A DNA stretch of 64,000 nt from assembly GCA_037576195.1 (NCBI GenBank), contig CM075103.1, positions 25,442,723 through 25,506,722 on the forward strand, in the 5' to 3' direction. Each line of letters starts with the position of its first letter. Position 1 is the first letter of the stretch. Positions 10,637 through 21,999 of this stretch are shown piece by piece. The position numbers and the translations under genes are program-made. Origin of the DNA: Phytoseiulus persimilis. Lineage: Eukaryota > Arthropoda > Arachnida > Mesostigmata > Phytoseiidae. The notes under the pieces were generated by a model that saw only the letters and a program-made list of their open reading frames with translations, was not told the DNA's origin and searched no databases.

Positions 10637-12333
10637 CTATTCTTGGATGGCGTCTCGTAATGGTATCGAGCAAGCTTCGGGCAGCGATTCCGAGTCTCCC
10701 GGCAAGTCTTTGGATTCGCAGTCGGCGATGAACTTCAGGTGCTCCATGTTCTCTCTTCGTCGATCTTCGAGGTGGTCTTTGAGGATTTCAAAGAACTTCG
10801 GGCGATTCAGTAATGTGTACGCGTTGTCGAGGATGAACATCGCCATCTTGTGGAGGCGTGGACTGCCGAAAAGGAACAAATCCAAACCCAGCTCAAGGCC
10901 CATACCGTAATCGCATTCATCGTTCGCGAAATTCACCAGCGTGATGATGTTCTGTATCGGACCCAACGCATCGGGTAGCGTGGCCTCCGAGGCGTTGTCC
11001 ACTAACTGCATCATTTTACGGAGTTCGACTGGAAACGAAACATCATGGAACAACGTTACAGGAAGTTCTCTTCCATTTATCCCAATAGCCCGATCGTGAT
11101 CGGAAGCAGTCAACGATGTCCCGGAGTCAGGATTCCGACTTCATGAACAGAACCTACCGTTCGAGACCGGCAGTGGTCGGTATCCCACTTCTGTTTTGTC
11201 ATCATACGGCACTACCATTCCAACATGGTGGAGGCAAGATCCTATAGCTCGAGTTTTGCGTTTTGACTTGTAGCTCACAAAGTGTTTATTTTGACTGAGT
11301 GCGGTAACTTTGGCTAACTGCTCCGTTAGGATCGCTGAAACGAATCGGGTTTTGCGTATCGATAGAGTCCTCGACATCTCTGATTCGTGCGGGTGACATC
11401 GGTCGCGCTGTTTTTCGGACTCACTTTTCTCATCGGAGTCCGCAGGACACTCCTTGATACGTTCTTTGAGTAGGATGTTCACTGTCTGCATGAGATTAGC
11501 ACCCACAATCACCAACTTCCAGGGATGGATGTCCTTTCTGCTCAGTTGTGAATTGGCGACGAAAACTGGGAACTCGTTCGGGTCGTCTCGGAAATAACCA
11601 AAGTGATTATCTGTTCCCACCTGAAAGTTTCGATTCAAGAGCGTGAATAGAGCAGCGACTTGAGTCCCGGACTGTGGTACGAGTGTCACCAGAAGAACGA
11701 CCCCAATTTCTCCGGCGAAATGCATCGTATAAGATCAGGATTTCAGGACGACAGAATTGATGAATACCTCGACCATGAGACTCTGGAACTCCGGTGGGTC
11801 ATAGTAGTATCGACAATGAAGGTTAAAAGCTCTTTTGTCGCTCTTGTCAACGTTGTCTCTCATCGCGAGGGCGTCGAATGGACCAATCAGCTTGAACTTC
11901 ACGAGTGGAACAAGAGCTTCCCTCGGATTTTCTGGATTCAACTCTTTGCAGTAACTCCAGAGATCAAAGAAGTCATCTGGAAACTACGATTCCGAATATT
12001 CAATCGATCCATGTCTTTGGGCACGGAAATGAGACATTTGAGCACTGAGGCACCAACCGGCATGTTGTAGCATTCTTGCAAGAACGCCGCGTCTTCATGT
12101 TGAGGTTCCGGGGCCACAGACTCAGAAATCTTCGGTTTCTTCATGGGCGATGCCGCTGTATTGGCTTTGGGGTACGCCTTTGCCAGATCGTCTTTCCGGA
12201 ACGGATGCGCGAATTCTCTAAGGTGTGCAGCGCTTTTCCGGTAGCAAAGAGGACCGTACTTGCAAAGTGGTTTTGTAGATTCTTCTTCGGAGTCTTCGCT
12301 TTTGCGCTTTGAAGATGAGGCTTCTGTAGTCAT
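10637..12333 (-). CDS. HPF1: histone PARylation factor 1 (HPF1), complete
   Basis: HPF1 binds PARP1/2 at DNA breaks and completes their active site, directing ADP-ribosylation to serine on histones. Four exons: 12333-12054, 11976-11768, 11620-11158 and 11028-10637. Introns are 77, 147 and 129 bp, all GT-AG with consistent phases, and the exons sum to 448 codons (447 residues). The N-terminus carries a PBZ poly(ADP-ribose)-binding zinc finger, C24-x5-C30-x6-H37-x5-H43. The HPF1 fold follows: LWSYCKELNPENP, LIGPFDALA, YYYDPPEFQSL, GYFRDDPNEFPVF, HHVGMVVPYDD, then FANDECDYGMGLELGLDLF. D354 and E355 in the last motif correspond to human Asp283 and Glu284, the residues that complete the PARP site, so the protein should be active. 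It is longer than the human protein (346 residues) because of the finger and a charged insert in exon 3. Confidence 0.93.
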
Positions 12334-12339
12334 GTTCGA

Positions 12340-13468
12340 GATTCCGTCAGTTCCCCCGGTTGACAGAGAAACTGGTCAAACCTGCGAGGAAACGTTCGTG
12401 AGTGCTCCATTCAGTTTGCCGAATCATTCTGGCGCTATGATGACAATTCCCAGTATGCTCCTGACTCCACGCTCCACGTAAATTCGAGAGCGATTGGTTC
12501 CCCCGATTGACTGACGAGAGCATCGTCAATTCGTCTCTCGATTCCGAACCGACTCAGGCAGATAGTTGTGATGTTCGATCGGATCCGACACCCAGCTCAT
12601 CTGTCACGCATGTCGTGAAACTGTGAGAAACTGATTCCTAGAAAATATTGCCCCCTCGCTCTTCCATTATTCTCGAGTTTGCGGTCCGTCTGTTTTCTGA
12701 TTCGAGCGCTCCCCTATGATTTTGAGGATGGAAACCTCGATTACGTATGACAGCAACGCCGCCTAGAAACTTTGCGCCAAACCCTACAATTGATACCTCT
12801 AACGACAGATGAGTGAGACTGAAACCTTGATCCTCTCTGAAAATCAAATTCGAAGCAGGCTTGCCTGACGGTTCTTCCCCGTCTCTGTTTGGTCTCCACG
12901 CCAAGTCTGCAGTCTCACGCTAAAGATAGAAAACTAAGATCTAATTCAAAATTTTACGAACTAGCGAAGACAAACACGCACCGTCTCGGCTAACCGCCCT
13001 GCGGGATGTCGTCTGCGCTCGGCATGCGTTCATTCTGGCGCTCAAGAGAGACGGTGCCTCTTGAGGAGCGCGATTTTTTGAATCCGTGGGGCACTCACGC
13101 TGATGGGAAGAGCGGTCGCTACACTCCACTCGATCCAAAGTGCTGACAGACTTAGCCCGAAGGCCCAATTTGCGGTCGGGATTCCTGAAGTGGGCTCTGT
13201 GAGAGAGCAGATCAGTGCGGAGCTTGTTAGACTCACCAGTCGAGTTCAATCGAAACGAGTCTCGAACGCGGCTGGTGCTGGTGCCGATGGTGCTCTCGGA
13301 CGGGGAACGGATTCGATGTTTACAAATATAAACAGATCTATTTGAAGCTCACATCGCTCGCATTCTGCGCTTGTCTCCCCGACGGATGGCAACAGTGATC
13401 AAGGGAGGATTGTGCAACTGAAAGCCGCTGGATTGGAGTGACCGTGTCTGCGCCAGGTCCTCGGGAGT
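12340..13468. other. intergenic / possible APC 5' region; no armadillo exons seen
   Basis: This lies between the divergent HPF1 start (12333) and the first recognised APC-like exon. I looked for armadillo-repeat coding sequence on the plus strand, as expected upstream of the 15-residue repeats in a full APC gene, and found none. Only short open frames are present. It probably holds the HPF1 promoter and either promoter or intron of the APC-like gene. Confidence 0.5.
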
Positions 13469-13486
13469 CAGTGTGCCGGACCTGTC

Positions 13487-16343
13487 ATGGATAAAAACAT
13501 GGGGCCCACGCTTCCAATGAAAATCTCGGGGGGCCCATTCTTGCTGCCTAGCAAAGCAGACATTGAGCCAATCGAGGAGCAGCCTTTCGACTTCAGCCGC
13601 AAGTACAATGAGGTGAGGAAGCAAACCAAGAGGTTGGAACCATTGAGGCGAACAGCAGAATCCTCAGAACGATACGAATTTATCGAACCTGCTTTTTACC
13701 CAGTAGCCATCCCGACATGAGATTTTCCTCTCAGCCTCAGTTTACGGAGTGTGGAGCCAATTCTATTCATCCGGCCCAACATCCTGATTTGAGGGCGTAC
13801 CCCTCCATGAGTCAATCCTACGTAGTTCCATTATGGCTTCCTGAGTTGGGGGGTGTTCGACTCTATCTACCCAACCCGAAACAGGCTACTCGTCCATCAT
13901 GCAGTGACTGCCCTCTGGGGACCTTTCTTCTATTAGAAGGCTCTAGAATATCTATTATGAAAGAAAACAGTCTACTCAAATCAGAGTCTCGATGAGTGTC
14001 GTTGGTACGAGCGCCTCATCTGTGTGGGTTAACAATGATCCTAAGAGCATCCCACGCGGCAAGAAGCCTTCTAATCTCCGTTTTGAATCTCTCTGGCAGG
14101 TGCTTGAAGAACCGGACTCAAAAGACCTCTCTTCAGAACCCGCGACGTATCAGGATGACGATATGCCTCGAGTATACTGCACTGAGGGCACTCCACGGCT
14201 CATCAGCCGCGCGTCGTCTGTGGGTGACCTCACGGGTAACGACAAGCGCCGTCCCGAAACCATTTATGAGCAGGAAGAGATCTCTCTAGCGAGTCGAACG
14301 GCCACCGCGAATGCGACTCCGCGGATCTGGTCGGGGAACGGATCGCCTACTTCGATGAACAGCTTCTGCATGAATGGCAATTCCCAGTCTGACACTCACT
14401 CCATAGTCTCCGAATTCAGCCGTCAGCCCTCTGGTCTGATTTCTCCCTCGGACCTGCCGGATTCGCCCGGTCAGACGATGCCTCCGTCGCCGAAAGATTG
14501 CCGTCCAGCGTACACGGGCGAAGCAAAGCATCCGTTCGACTATGCATATCCTTTACAGAACTCAACGCATATCCCACAAGCCGCTCGCTTCACGCCGATC
14601 GCATTGGATGAGGTCAAGCACGATGTTAAACCCACACCCCTGAATCTGGTGCGTCCCAATCCCGAACCCAGACAAATGCGCTCCTATGCTGACTCAAAAT
14701 CACTCATGGGCGACCAGTACACCCAGGAGGATTCTCTCCACAACTACCGCACCGAAGACACCCCGGCGAATTTGTCGGCAGCCACCAGTTACTCAGACCT
14801 GAGCAGTATTTGTCCGAAAAGCGATTGCCACGGGCCGGTTCCTAAACCGCGCACGAGGATGTCGAAAACGCCGTCTCAAGGCTGCAGTCCTCTGCCAACT
14901 CCTCACGATCTCTATGCCCCAGTGGAAGACACAGCAGTTAGCGGTCACACTCAGTTGCAGCTCCAAGAGAACTCGTTCAGTCTGGAAGATCAAAAGTCTG
15001 AGCCATCCTCCTCTCATTGGAAGCCGAGAACTCTTCCCCGGAAACTCCGGGACAGCCTTCCTACGAAAGACATGAGCTCATCTTCATCATGCAGCCACAA
15101 CAAATCCATGCCCGACTTGAACAAAAAACCGGTGGACACGCCGTCAGACTCAGACGATGGCGAGATCCTAAAAGACATGATCAACAGGGGCCGTCCGAAC
15201 AAGAAAGGAGAATCCTCTTCGAGAGCAGCGCAGAGCAAGAACCGGAGCAAGCCGGCTAGCAAAGACTTCGATTCGGATTCCGAATCCGACCAGCAGCAAA
15301 TCCTCAACGAACTGATCAAGTTGGGCCGGCCGACGTCCCGGAATCAAACCCTGAAATCCAAATCTAAACCCGACCAGAGGGACGATGAGTACCCGTCTTC
15401 GTCGTCATCATCCAAGGACAAATTCAAAGCCGCTCGGTCCATGGAAAGCTTGAGCGTCGCGCCGAAAGTTGTGAAGAAAGGCGCCACGAATTTCCGTGTT
15501 CAGGAACAGCCGATTCGAGGAGGCGAAGCCGTCATTCCCAAGTCGGCTGTCGCAAGAGCGCAGTCCCTTAAAGGGAACAAAACCACAGGCTACGATCCCG
15601 TCCATGATCGCCGGCAGACCAAAACCCCTGACCCAACAGAAGCCGGCAAATTCGATCCGGCTTTCCTGAACGGCCGCAGCAACAAACCGATTTCGAAAGT
15701 GAGCCCCATGCGCTCGTCCCCGAAGAAATACGCGGATGAGGACGACGAGCCCCAGAAGTCGGTGTTGCTCTCGCCTCTGCGGAGCTCGGTGCGACAGAGC
15801 CGACAGATATGCGTCAAGAAAACTGTTGAGCTCAGCGCGGAAACATCCGATGCGAGCTGCGAAGACACGCATCCTCCGTTGCCTCCAAAACCCCCGCAGT
15901 TCAGAGCTCCTCCGAAACCTCCGGCGGGCTCCCCAGAGCCCGTTCCCGCGCCTGAACCCGCAGCGTCGATGCCGGACATTGTGCAACGGATCCTCCCCGA
16001 TATTGTCTCGACGCAGCAGCCGGAAGAAGAGAACAACAACGACGTCGCCGAAGTCAAGATCGACGTACCGCCCGAACCGCCAGAGGACTCCGGAGATATC
16101 ACCGTGCTGAGCTTCAAGTTCACCGATTCCCACAGGAGCTACACCCGGAGATTCCTCGCGACCAATCAGTTCCACTGTGTTCTTAATTATTTGGCTTGCA
16201 AGGGTTTCCCTTCGGACAAGTACAAAATTGTCGTGCCAACTGTTCTCCGAATCAAAAAGGAGGTCACCGAAAACAGCTACGCCAAAACTTTGGCCGAACT
16301 GAAGATGGTTCCCAAGAAAACGCTCACCGTGAAGCCCCGATGA
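13487..16343 (+). CDS. APC-family protein with a C-terminal FAF1-like UBX domain
   Basis: APC proteins scaffold the beta-catenin destruction complex in Wnt signalling. Exon 13487-13612 (5' edge uncertain) ends in a 15-residue-repeat-like beta-catenin motif, EEQPFDFSRKYNE, followed by the donor GTGAGG. A fitting phase-0 acceptor lies at 13970, joining to the open frame that ends at 16343; an ATG at 13992 inside it gives 783 residues if used as the start. Numbering from that ATG: 20-residue-type repeats VYCTEGTPRLISRASSVGDL (61-80) and YRTEDTPANLSAATSYSDL (252-270); a catenin-inhibitory segment, SPSDLPDSPGQTMPPSP (151-167); two acidic Axin-site-like motifs, DGEILKDMINRGRP and QQILNELIKLGRP, where SAMP has become RGRP/LGRP; a proline-rich linker; and from about 691 a FAF1-like tail, PPEPPEDSGDITVLSFKF...RRFLATNQFHCVLNYLACKGFP...TLAELKMVPKKTLTV, which reads as a UBX (p97-binding) fold. 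No armadillo repeats lie upstream in the window. The UBX call is by remembered similarity. Confidence 0.75.
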
Positions 16344-16663
16344 GCTCATCGTGCCAATACTTTCTCAAGCCGTTACTGTATTCAACTTTTTAAACTTCAC
16401 AAATGACGTCACCTGTCGAAGCCATCGCGCTGGGTGGAGTTATGGGTTCGTTACAGCGCGGAAATTCGGAGTTTTATTAAATCCCAATTTTTTGTGGGAG
16501 GTTGTCATTCGGATGTTGATGCTGAAAAGAACGAATCGCAGTGCATGTGTTCAATACGCCAGTGTTCTTGTGTGCCAAACGAGCAATACCTTCAGGCAAT
16601 AGGGTTTTTTTCGTGACAACTTTCAAGAACTCTCCGGGGCTTGGATGAATAAGAGCAACACGC

Positions 16664-16669
16664 AATAAA
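16664..16669 (+). promoter_or_regulatory. poly(A) signal of the APC-like gene
   Basis: AATAAA about 320 bases after the stop codon at 16343, in the 3' flank of the APC-UBX gene and before the convergent PSMG1 gene. Confidence 0.55.
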
Positions 16670-16844
16670 TATACACTAAACGTTCGATAACAAGCGAACG
16701 AAGTGGCTTTTCCGTGATGTTCTCGATATCAGTCGGACCCGAGATAAAACTGAATCTGGAAGTTCCCATCTTCGAATAACGCGAGCTTTTGTATCGCACT
16801 TGCATATGCTGGCGGAATAATGAGTGAGCGTCTGTCATAGAACT

Positions 16845-16850
16845 TTTATT
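16845..16850 (-). promoter_or_regulatory. candidate poly(A) signal of PSMG1
   Basis: AATAAA on the minus strand, about 310 bases beyond the PSMG1 stop at 17157. The APC-like and PSMG1 genes converge here, so the two 3' ends lie within about 180 bases of each other. Confidence 0.45.
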
Positions 16851-17156
16851 GTCCGGCTCATCGAGCCGCAACGCGAAACTAGCCAACTTCAAATCGGCAA
16901 ATCTAATCAATCTCATCAGCATGATCACCACACCACCACCATCATCATCATCGCAACATGTTGGGAACTCGGGTTCAACTTCTAATCTGAGACGATCGAG
17001 CAGCTAAAATAGTGGGGTCGGAACTTTGACCCCTCGTGGAGTATTCGAGAGAAAGTCGCTGGAATCATCCGTCTAGGGTCTGACTTGAACACAAGTACAC
17101 TACGACTTCTTCAAGGAATCAAACGACCGGGGTAGGGTAACGCTGGAAATTCTCGT

Positions 17157-18433
17157 CTAGAAGTACATGTTGCCACGATCGATTTTCGATTGACGCAGTA
17201 GTTGCTGAATGTTGTGTCGACCCTGCTCGAGGGGTCGTTTCGCTAGTTTCTTCAGCCGTTCGACTCCTAGACAGGGTTCGAGCTTCGAAACAGTGTCGCT
17301 GTCGATGGTGTCGTAATACTGGACTATCAAACAGGCTTTCAGTCCGCGAACCTGGAAGGTAGGAGCTGCATTGAGTCAGGATCAGAGGTATCATAGGGAA
17401 GAAACCTAAGGGAGACCCTCCGTTACCTATCGTCCCAGAAACCGGAAAACATCGAGTTGACAATTAACAGACCTCGCACTCGGTCAGTAGCGCGGCTCCC
17501 AAGCCGGACAAAGTGTTGGGCGTTTCCAAAGTCGCGATATCACCAACTTGGCCTTCTGAGACGGTTTTCAGCTGTCTGCAAATCAGGATTTCAGTTGGAA
17601 GCTCGTCCCGTCGAGCCATTCTGGGGGGATTCTTCTGTATACAGAACAATGTCGGCTCGATTCGAGCTACATGAGTAGGGCCGGTTGTTGGCTTTGATGT
17701 TCTGACAGTTGTATTACCTGAGTATTGGTAGATTGAGTTCCGAGGTTTTAGCGGTTTTGTAGTGACTGATCGGTAGAGATGTGATCACGAGGCATTCGAG
17801 AGTTTTGCTCCCTGACAACTCAACGAAATATTGAGCGATCTCTGCTGCAGATTCATTAGGCACCTGAGGTGGATTCATGGTTGAATATGAGGAAGCCGTA
17901 AGTGAGAGCCGTTCTCTCTATACTTGCGATGCTGATCTCTGAACCGCAACGCCGATCCGAGAGTTCCACTGTACCTCTTTTTCCGATACGCAAACGAGAG
18001 TTCGGTTCGCTTCGTCGTAGCAGAGTTTTCCCACCACGTGGGATTGCCTTCTGTAATCGAGACCTAGAAATTCGGCCTCAGGGGTCGAAACAGGGTTGAG
18101 CTTAATGTAGCCGAGAATCCGGTGTTCTTTCGAGATCAGGTAAGATTCCAGGAAAACAGTCGGAGCGAGTCCGGTTGCACAGATGACCTAGAACCAGACG
18201 AACTTCATAACAGTTCCCCGGAAAGGCTCGCTCTTGATGGTTTGCACGAAGATATTGCGAAACTCAGTGAGCGTTCTGAGCAGCCAGCTCACCGTGTCGT
18301 ACGACGGGAGTTGGGTTATATCGGAGAAGTCCGGCAGGTCAAAGTACACGGTGGGTAGTTCAACGTCGACCTCTTCATCGTCGTCCACTGCGCGCGATGG
18401 AATTTCTCTGACTTCGCCGAAATAAGCCGCCAT
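17157..18433 (-). CDS. PSMG1: proteasome assembly chaperone 1 (PSMG1/PAC1), complete
   Basis: PSMG1 pairs with PSMG2 to guide assembly of the 20S proteasome alpha ring and prevent off-pathway dimers. Five exons: 18433-18248, 18187-17975, 17863-17718, 17620-17473 and 17351-17157. Introns are 60-121 bp, GT-AG, with matching phases, totalling 296 codons (295 residues; the human protein is 288). The N-terminus MAAYFGEVREIPSRA matches the family start MAATFFGEV. Exon 2 gives VICATGLAPTVFLESYL, matching the family core IIAIGNNAVAFLSSF. Exon 4 gives LETPNTLSGLGAALLTE, matching LLEQPNIVHDLPAAVLSYC, and exon 5 begins VRGLKACLIVQYYD and ends GNMYF. An alternative donor for exon 2 at about 17918 keeps the frame but inserts residues with no family counterpart. 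The gene converges on the APC-like gene. Confidence 0.9.
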
Positions 18434-19535
18434 GCTTCCTCGTCGTCGAGACTGAGATAGCTGCAACGAGACCATGGGTTGAACATTCTGCCCGAAACCA
18501 TATCACGTGACGCAATCTTCCTCCAGTCGTCTCGCTCATTCGTTGAGTGGAGGAGGTGGATTCAAACCGATGTATCCCGACTCTGCGGGAAGAGGGAACG
18601 AGGAGGGGCGAGAGGAATTTTCGGCTGATCACAAGGATTGTATCGCCTGAACATGTACAGCCTTCCTTTCTTCTTCTCCTTCCCGGGGGAAGTTCCTCAG
18701 ATAGATGGTACAGATTGTGGCAAGCCGGTCGGATGACAGTGCAGAAATGTGAAATTGTGGGAGGCACGGCCCAGTAAGACAGAACCTGAACACTGAACTA
18801 ACCGTGCACGACGAATGCTCTCCAAGTGAAGCTGACCAGTGGCCCCCGGTGAGTGCACGAAGTCACGATTCAGAGACTTTTCTTCCTGGTCTTGGCAATA
18901 AGTTGAGAATCGATGGTTCTTCGCGAACACTCACGGCAGAGAAAACATTCTGAAAAGGAGGATGACAACAAGAGGAAAGGAGGCGATTCGCGCGAGCCCG
19001 CTAAAATTCGAATCTGTTGGCTTCCGGGCGTGTTATTGGATGGGACCGCCCTGATACCGCGTCCCGGCTACGAACGACAATGAGGATTCACGAGAACCTC
19101 ACTAGACCTCGCTCTCTCGACCGTAATCAATGGAAGGTGCGGAAAATTGTCGACGCCCAGCGTTGCCAGAGTGTCAAGTGCCGTGTTTTTGTCGGCATAT
19201 CGAAGCTCCGACGAACCTTCCCGGAACACATTCGGCGCAGACTTTCGATTCGGTCGCAATGATCGATCGTTTGCTCCAGCAAGGGACCTTCTGCCCAATC
19301 GCGGTGGAGTTTCGGGCTCGGACCAGCTCAAGCATTGGGAGCAGAGAGAGGATCTCGGTCGTCGCGAACATCCGATAGCGAGAGTTCTTGCGCGCATCGA
19401 TCCAAAACTGGCCAACTCAGCGAATCGGAGCAGTTGAGTTTGAATAGGCCGATTAGGCGGGTTCAACCCTATCCTTCGAATGCCAAACAATGAGAGCGTT
19501 CACCATGTCCGACCAAATTATTCTCATCTGGTCCC
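18434..19535. other. intergenic, PSMG1 upstream / lipase downstream
   Basis: No gene recognised. The part next to 18433 should contain the PSMG1 promoter and the part next to 19535 the 3' UTR of the lipase. Open frames on both strands (up to 140 codons at 19490-19068 minus) show no family similarity. Confidence 0.45.
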
Positions 19536-21675
19536 CTATGCGCAACCGTTTTTGAAACCCAAAGTTGCCAGATGCTGCTTGACCGTATTTCTTCTGTAAT
19601 GTTCACGTCTTTTCCCTCTGGCGATGTCTCTAGTGTCGAATTCGTCGATTATATCATCGTACATGAAACAGCGGGCATCCCATCCAGAAAGAGAGTCTTG
19701 ATGGCTGAACCTCGTATTCCTGATGATCTTCACGAAAACGGGGTCCATTTCAGCCACAACCTCGAAGGCAGTGTCCAACCCAATGAAGACATCATTTTCA
19801 GTGTAGTACATCGAGAAAGGGATTGCGATCGACCTGAAATCGTACTCCGGTGGCTCCTCCTGAGAACCGAGAGCTCATTGACGCATGATGACCCCGATGA
19901 TAACGAGGAGCAGCTCCGAAAGCCTTTTGGGACTTAGATCTACTCACTGCTCCATATTCCTCTGTATTGTTCATACCACTCGCTGGGAGTTTTCTGAAGT
20001 CGATTTTCGTCCAACGATCCCGGTTGAGCTGTATGGCGAAGTTGTATGCGGTCATCATCGTTATGCCTCCCGCAGAACTGCTGGCATAAATGGCGGCGCG
20101 CTCCTACAGGGAAGAGATAGGGACCGATCCGTTTTTTTAACCTTACCGGCACAGGTCCTCATTAATATCTACCCCCACTCGTTTGCGGTCGGGGATAGCG
20201 GGCCTTCTGAGGGCCTTCCAGTCTATATTATCGGAAACCGAGAGGAAACCATCAAGTGAGAGCTCACCGAACGGAAATGTGGGCTCCTTCGGAAGGCGTC
20301 CGTCACAGACCCATCGTACTTGAGGTTGTGAACGAGTTCGCAGAGCTGTGCTGCTATGCGACAGATCGACGAACGGAAAAATGAAATCCATGCGCTATTC
20401 GCGCTTCCACTCGATGAAAGCAGTTGTCTGCCAAAGGCCATCTTGAAGTGCTTTTGGCGGAGTGAACGAGTTAGGCGATTTTCAGGTTTCGGAGTGGCAT
20501 TTTCAATAGACCATTCGATCTGGTGCAGGATAAGTCGAACAACCACCTTGTTTAATGATTCAGAGAGCGATGCGCCCGCTTCCATGGCCAGCTTTAGGAA
20601 CCGAGCCGTGTCGTCGCCGAATTTGATGACTGGTACTATGGCCGCGAAGTGCAAAATCTGCAAAACGAGGATCGGAGCTCTCATACATATGTACACATAC
20701 ATACTTATGTATCCATGCGCTCCCAGGTGGATGAATGAAAGCTCCCATGTGTGAACGGAAAATACGCGACGAATGAAGAGCTGCATTACGAAACGACGAC
20801 GAGATCGAATTCTGGGAAGAGACCACCGTTCTCGGGATTACTTAGGACATCTGCTGCATCACCTTCGTGTCGTACTCGTGATTCTCAGAGAGCATGGAGA
20901 ACATTACTGTTGTTCCCATGGATTGTCCAGCGACATAGAGCTTATCTTGTTTCGTCTCCTCGAATATCTTGTTCAGTATAGCCGGGACATCGCGTTCCGC
21001 CATGTACTGCCAACTGGAACATCATGGTATTCACCGTATTCCGGTTCGAGCACCTCTTCAAGGTGTCCTCTCTCGCTCGAGGCTACTAACGCTGCTCGGA
21101 AGTAGTCTTGCGCAAGCGGCTTCCTGCGCGTGCCGTTTCTCATTTTCCAGTTACTGAATCGGTTCCCCCTGTAGTTTCCCACCCAAACGTCGTAACCATT
21201 ATCGGCCAAAATGAAAGCGAGACTTTCGTTACGACCGTTCGCCATGAAGTCGAAAGAGGAACACGCGAACCCGTGCGATAAGTAAACGGGACTCGAAAGC
21301 TTCTCATCGAAGACGTTCAAGCTCCGCACGCGGTGTATTTCCAGCACCCAATCGTCGGACGTGCGAACCGCGTGAACCTGTAGCTCCAGCCCATGCAACG
21401 CTGCGTATTCTGTCTGAAAAGTGAATCTTCTGATCTCAGTCTCAAACTCTGCAACGATCGGAGTCCCCAACGGGATCCAATGACGGACGTCCTATTCGGA
21501 ACTTCCGGCGGAAGGGAATCATCCTCCTCACCATATTGGGTTTCCGAAGAGCTTCCAATTCCAAGTTCAGATCGGGCATTTGAGCGATGCTCACAGCGAG
21601 CGCGGGCAGAATGAAGAACACAGCTCCCGAGAACGGACGCTGTCCTTGCCTGCCGAAGAAAATTCTAAACATCAT
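19536..21675 (-). CDS. lysosomal acid lipase-like alpha/beta hydrolase
   Basis: Secreted or lysosomal neutral-lipid hydrolase of the acid lipase family. Resolved exons: 21675-21532 (signal peptide FSGAVFFILPALAVSIAQ), 21413-21087 (VRTSDDWVLEIHRV, then YLSHGFACSSFDFMANG and LADNGYDVWVGNYRGNRFS), 21006-20863 (MAERDVPAILNKIF, then the nucleophile elbow GQSMGTT), one starting at 20657 (ILHFAAIVPVIKFGDDTARF), 20103-19948 (IYASSSAGGITMMTAYNFA) and 19859-19536 (EEPPEYDFRSIAIPFSMYYTENDV, then FSHQD). These supply Ser, Asp (END) and His (FSHQD) of the catalytic triad. Two points are unresolved: the exon or exons between about 20560 and 20150, where the phase does not close, and the true stop. The gene may be intact or mildly damaged there. 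Part of exon 2 and upstream sequence recur at 36.1-36.5 kb. Confidence 0.8.
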
Positions 21676-21999
21676 GCAACTCCAAGTCTCATCATGAGAG
21701 TCTTCACAGTGCTCTACGGAAATCAACCGCTTCGTTTTCTAGGCGTCGGAAAGGAGGCTTATCTCCAGGCAAATTGTTTACCCTCGGCTGAAGCCATTTT
21801 GTCTAACTAAGGTTCAGTCGGCTCGTGTGGCAGAGAGCTCTCGCGGGGTTCACGGGTAACTTCGGTTCTCTCAGCCGGCAACACGCATGGGGAACAGAAA
21901 TGATCCGCCTCCTCCGTGGAAATGCAGATGAACGTGTAGGCCGGTAATTCTCAAATCGGATACACACGGCCAGCAGTGGGGCACGGATTTCTCAGAGCT

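Noticed and set aside
13717-13995. Plus frame between the two APC-like exons with a good-looking acceptor (TTTTCCTCTCAG)
   Set aside because: Its translation lacks APC features and it ends in a stop just after the start of the main frame. The acceptor at 13970 joins the two APC parts in phase instead.
13992-16349. Long minus frames opposite the APC-like exon (313 and 177 codons)
   Set aside because: Shadows of a GC-biased coding exon. All recognisable motifs are on the plus strand.
20680-20725. ACATAC/TATG-rich short repeat in the lipase region
   Set aside because: Short imperfect microsatellite inside a predicted intron, with no further significance seen.
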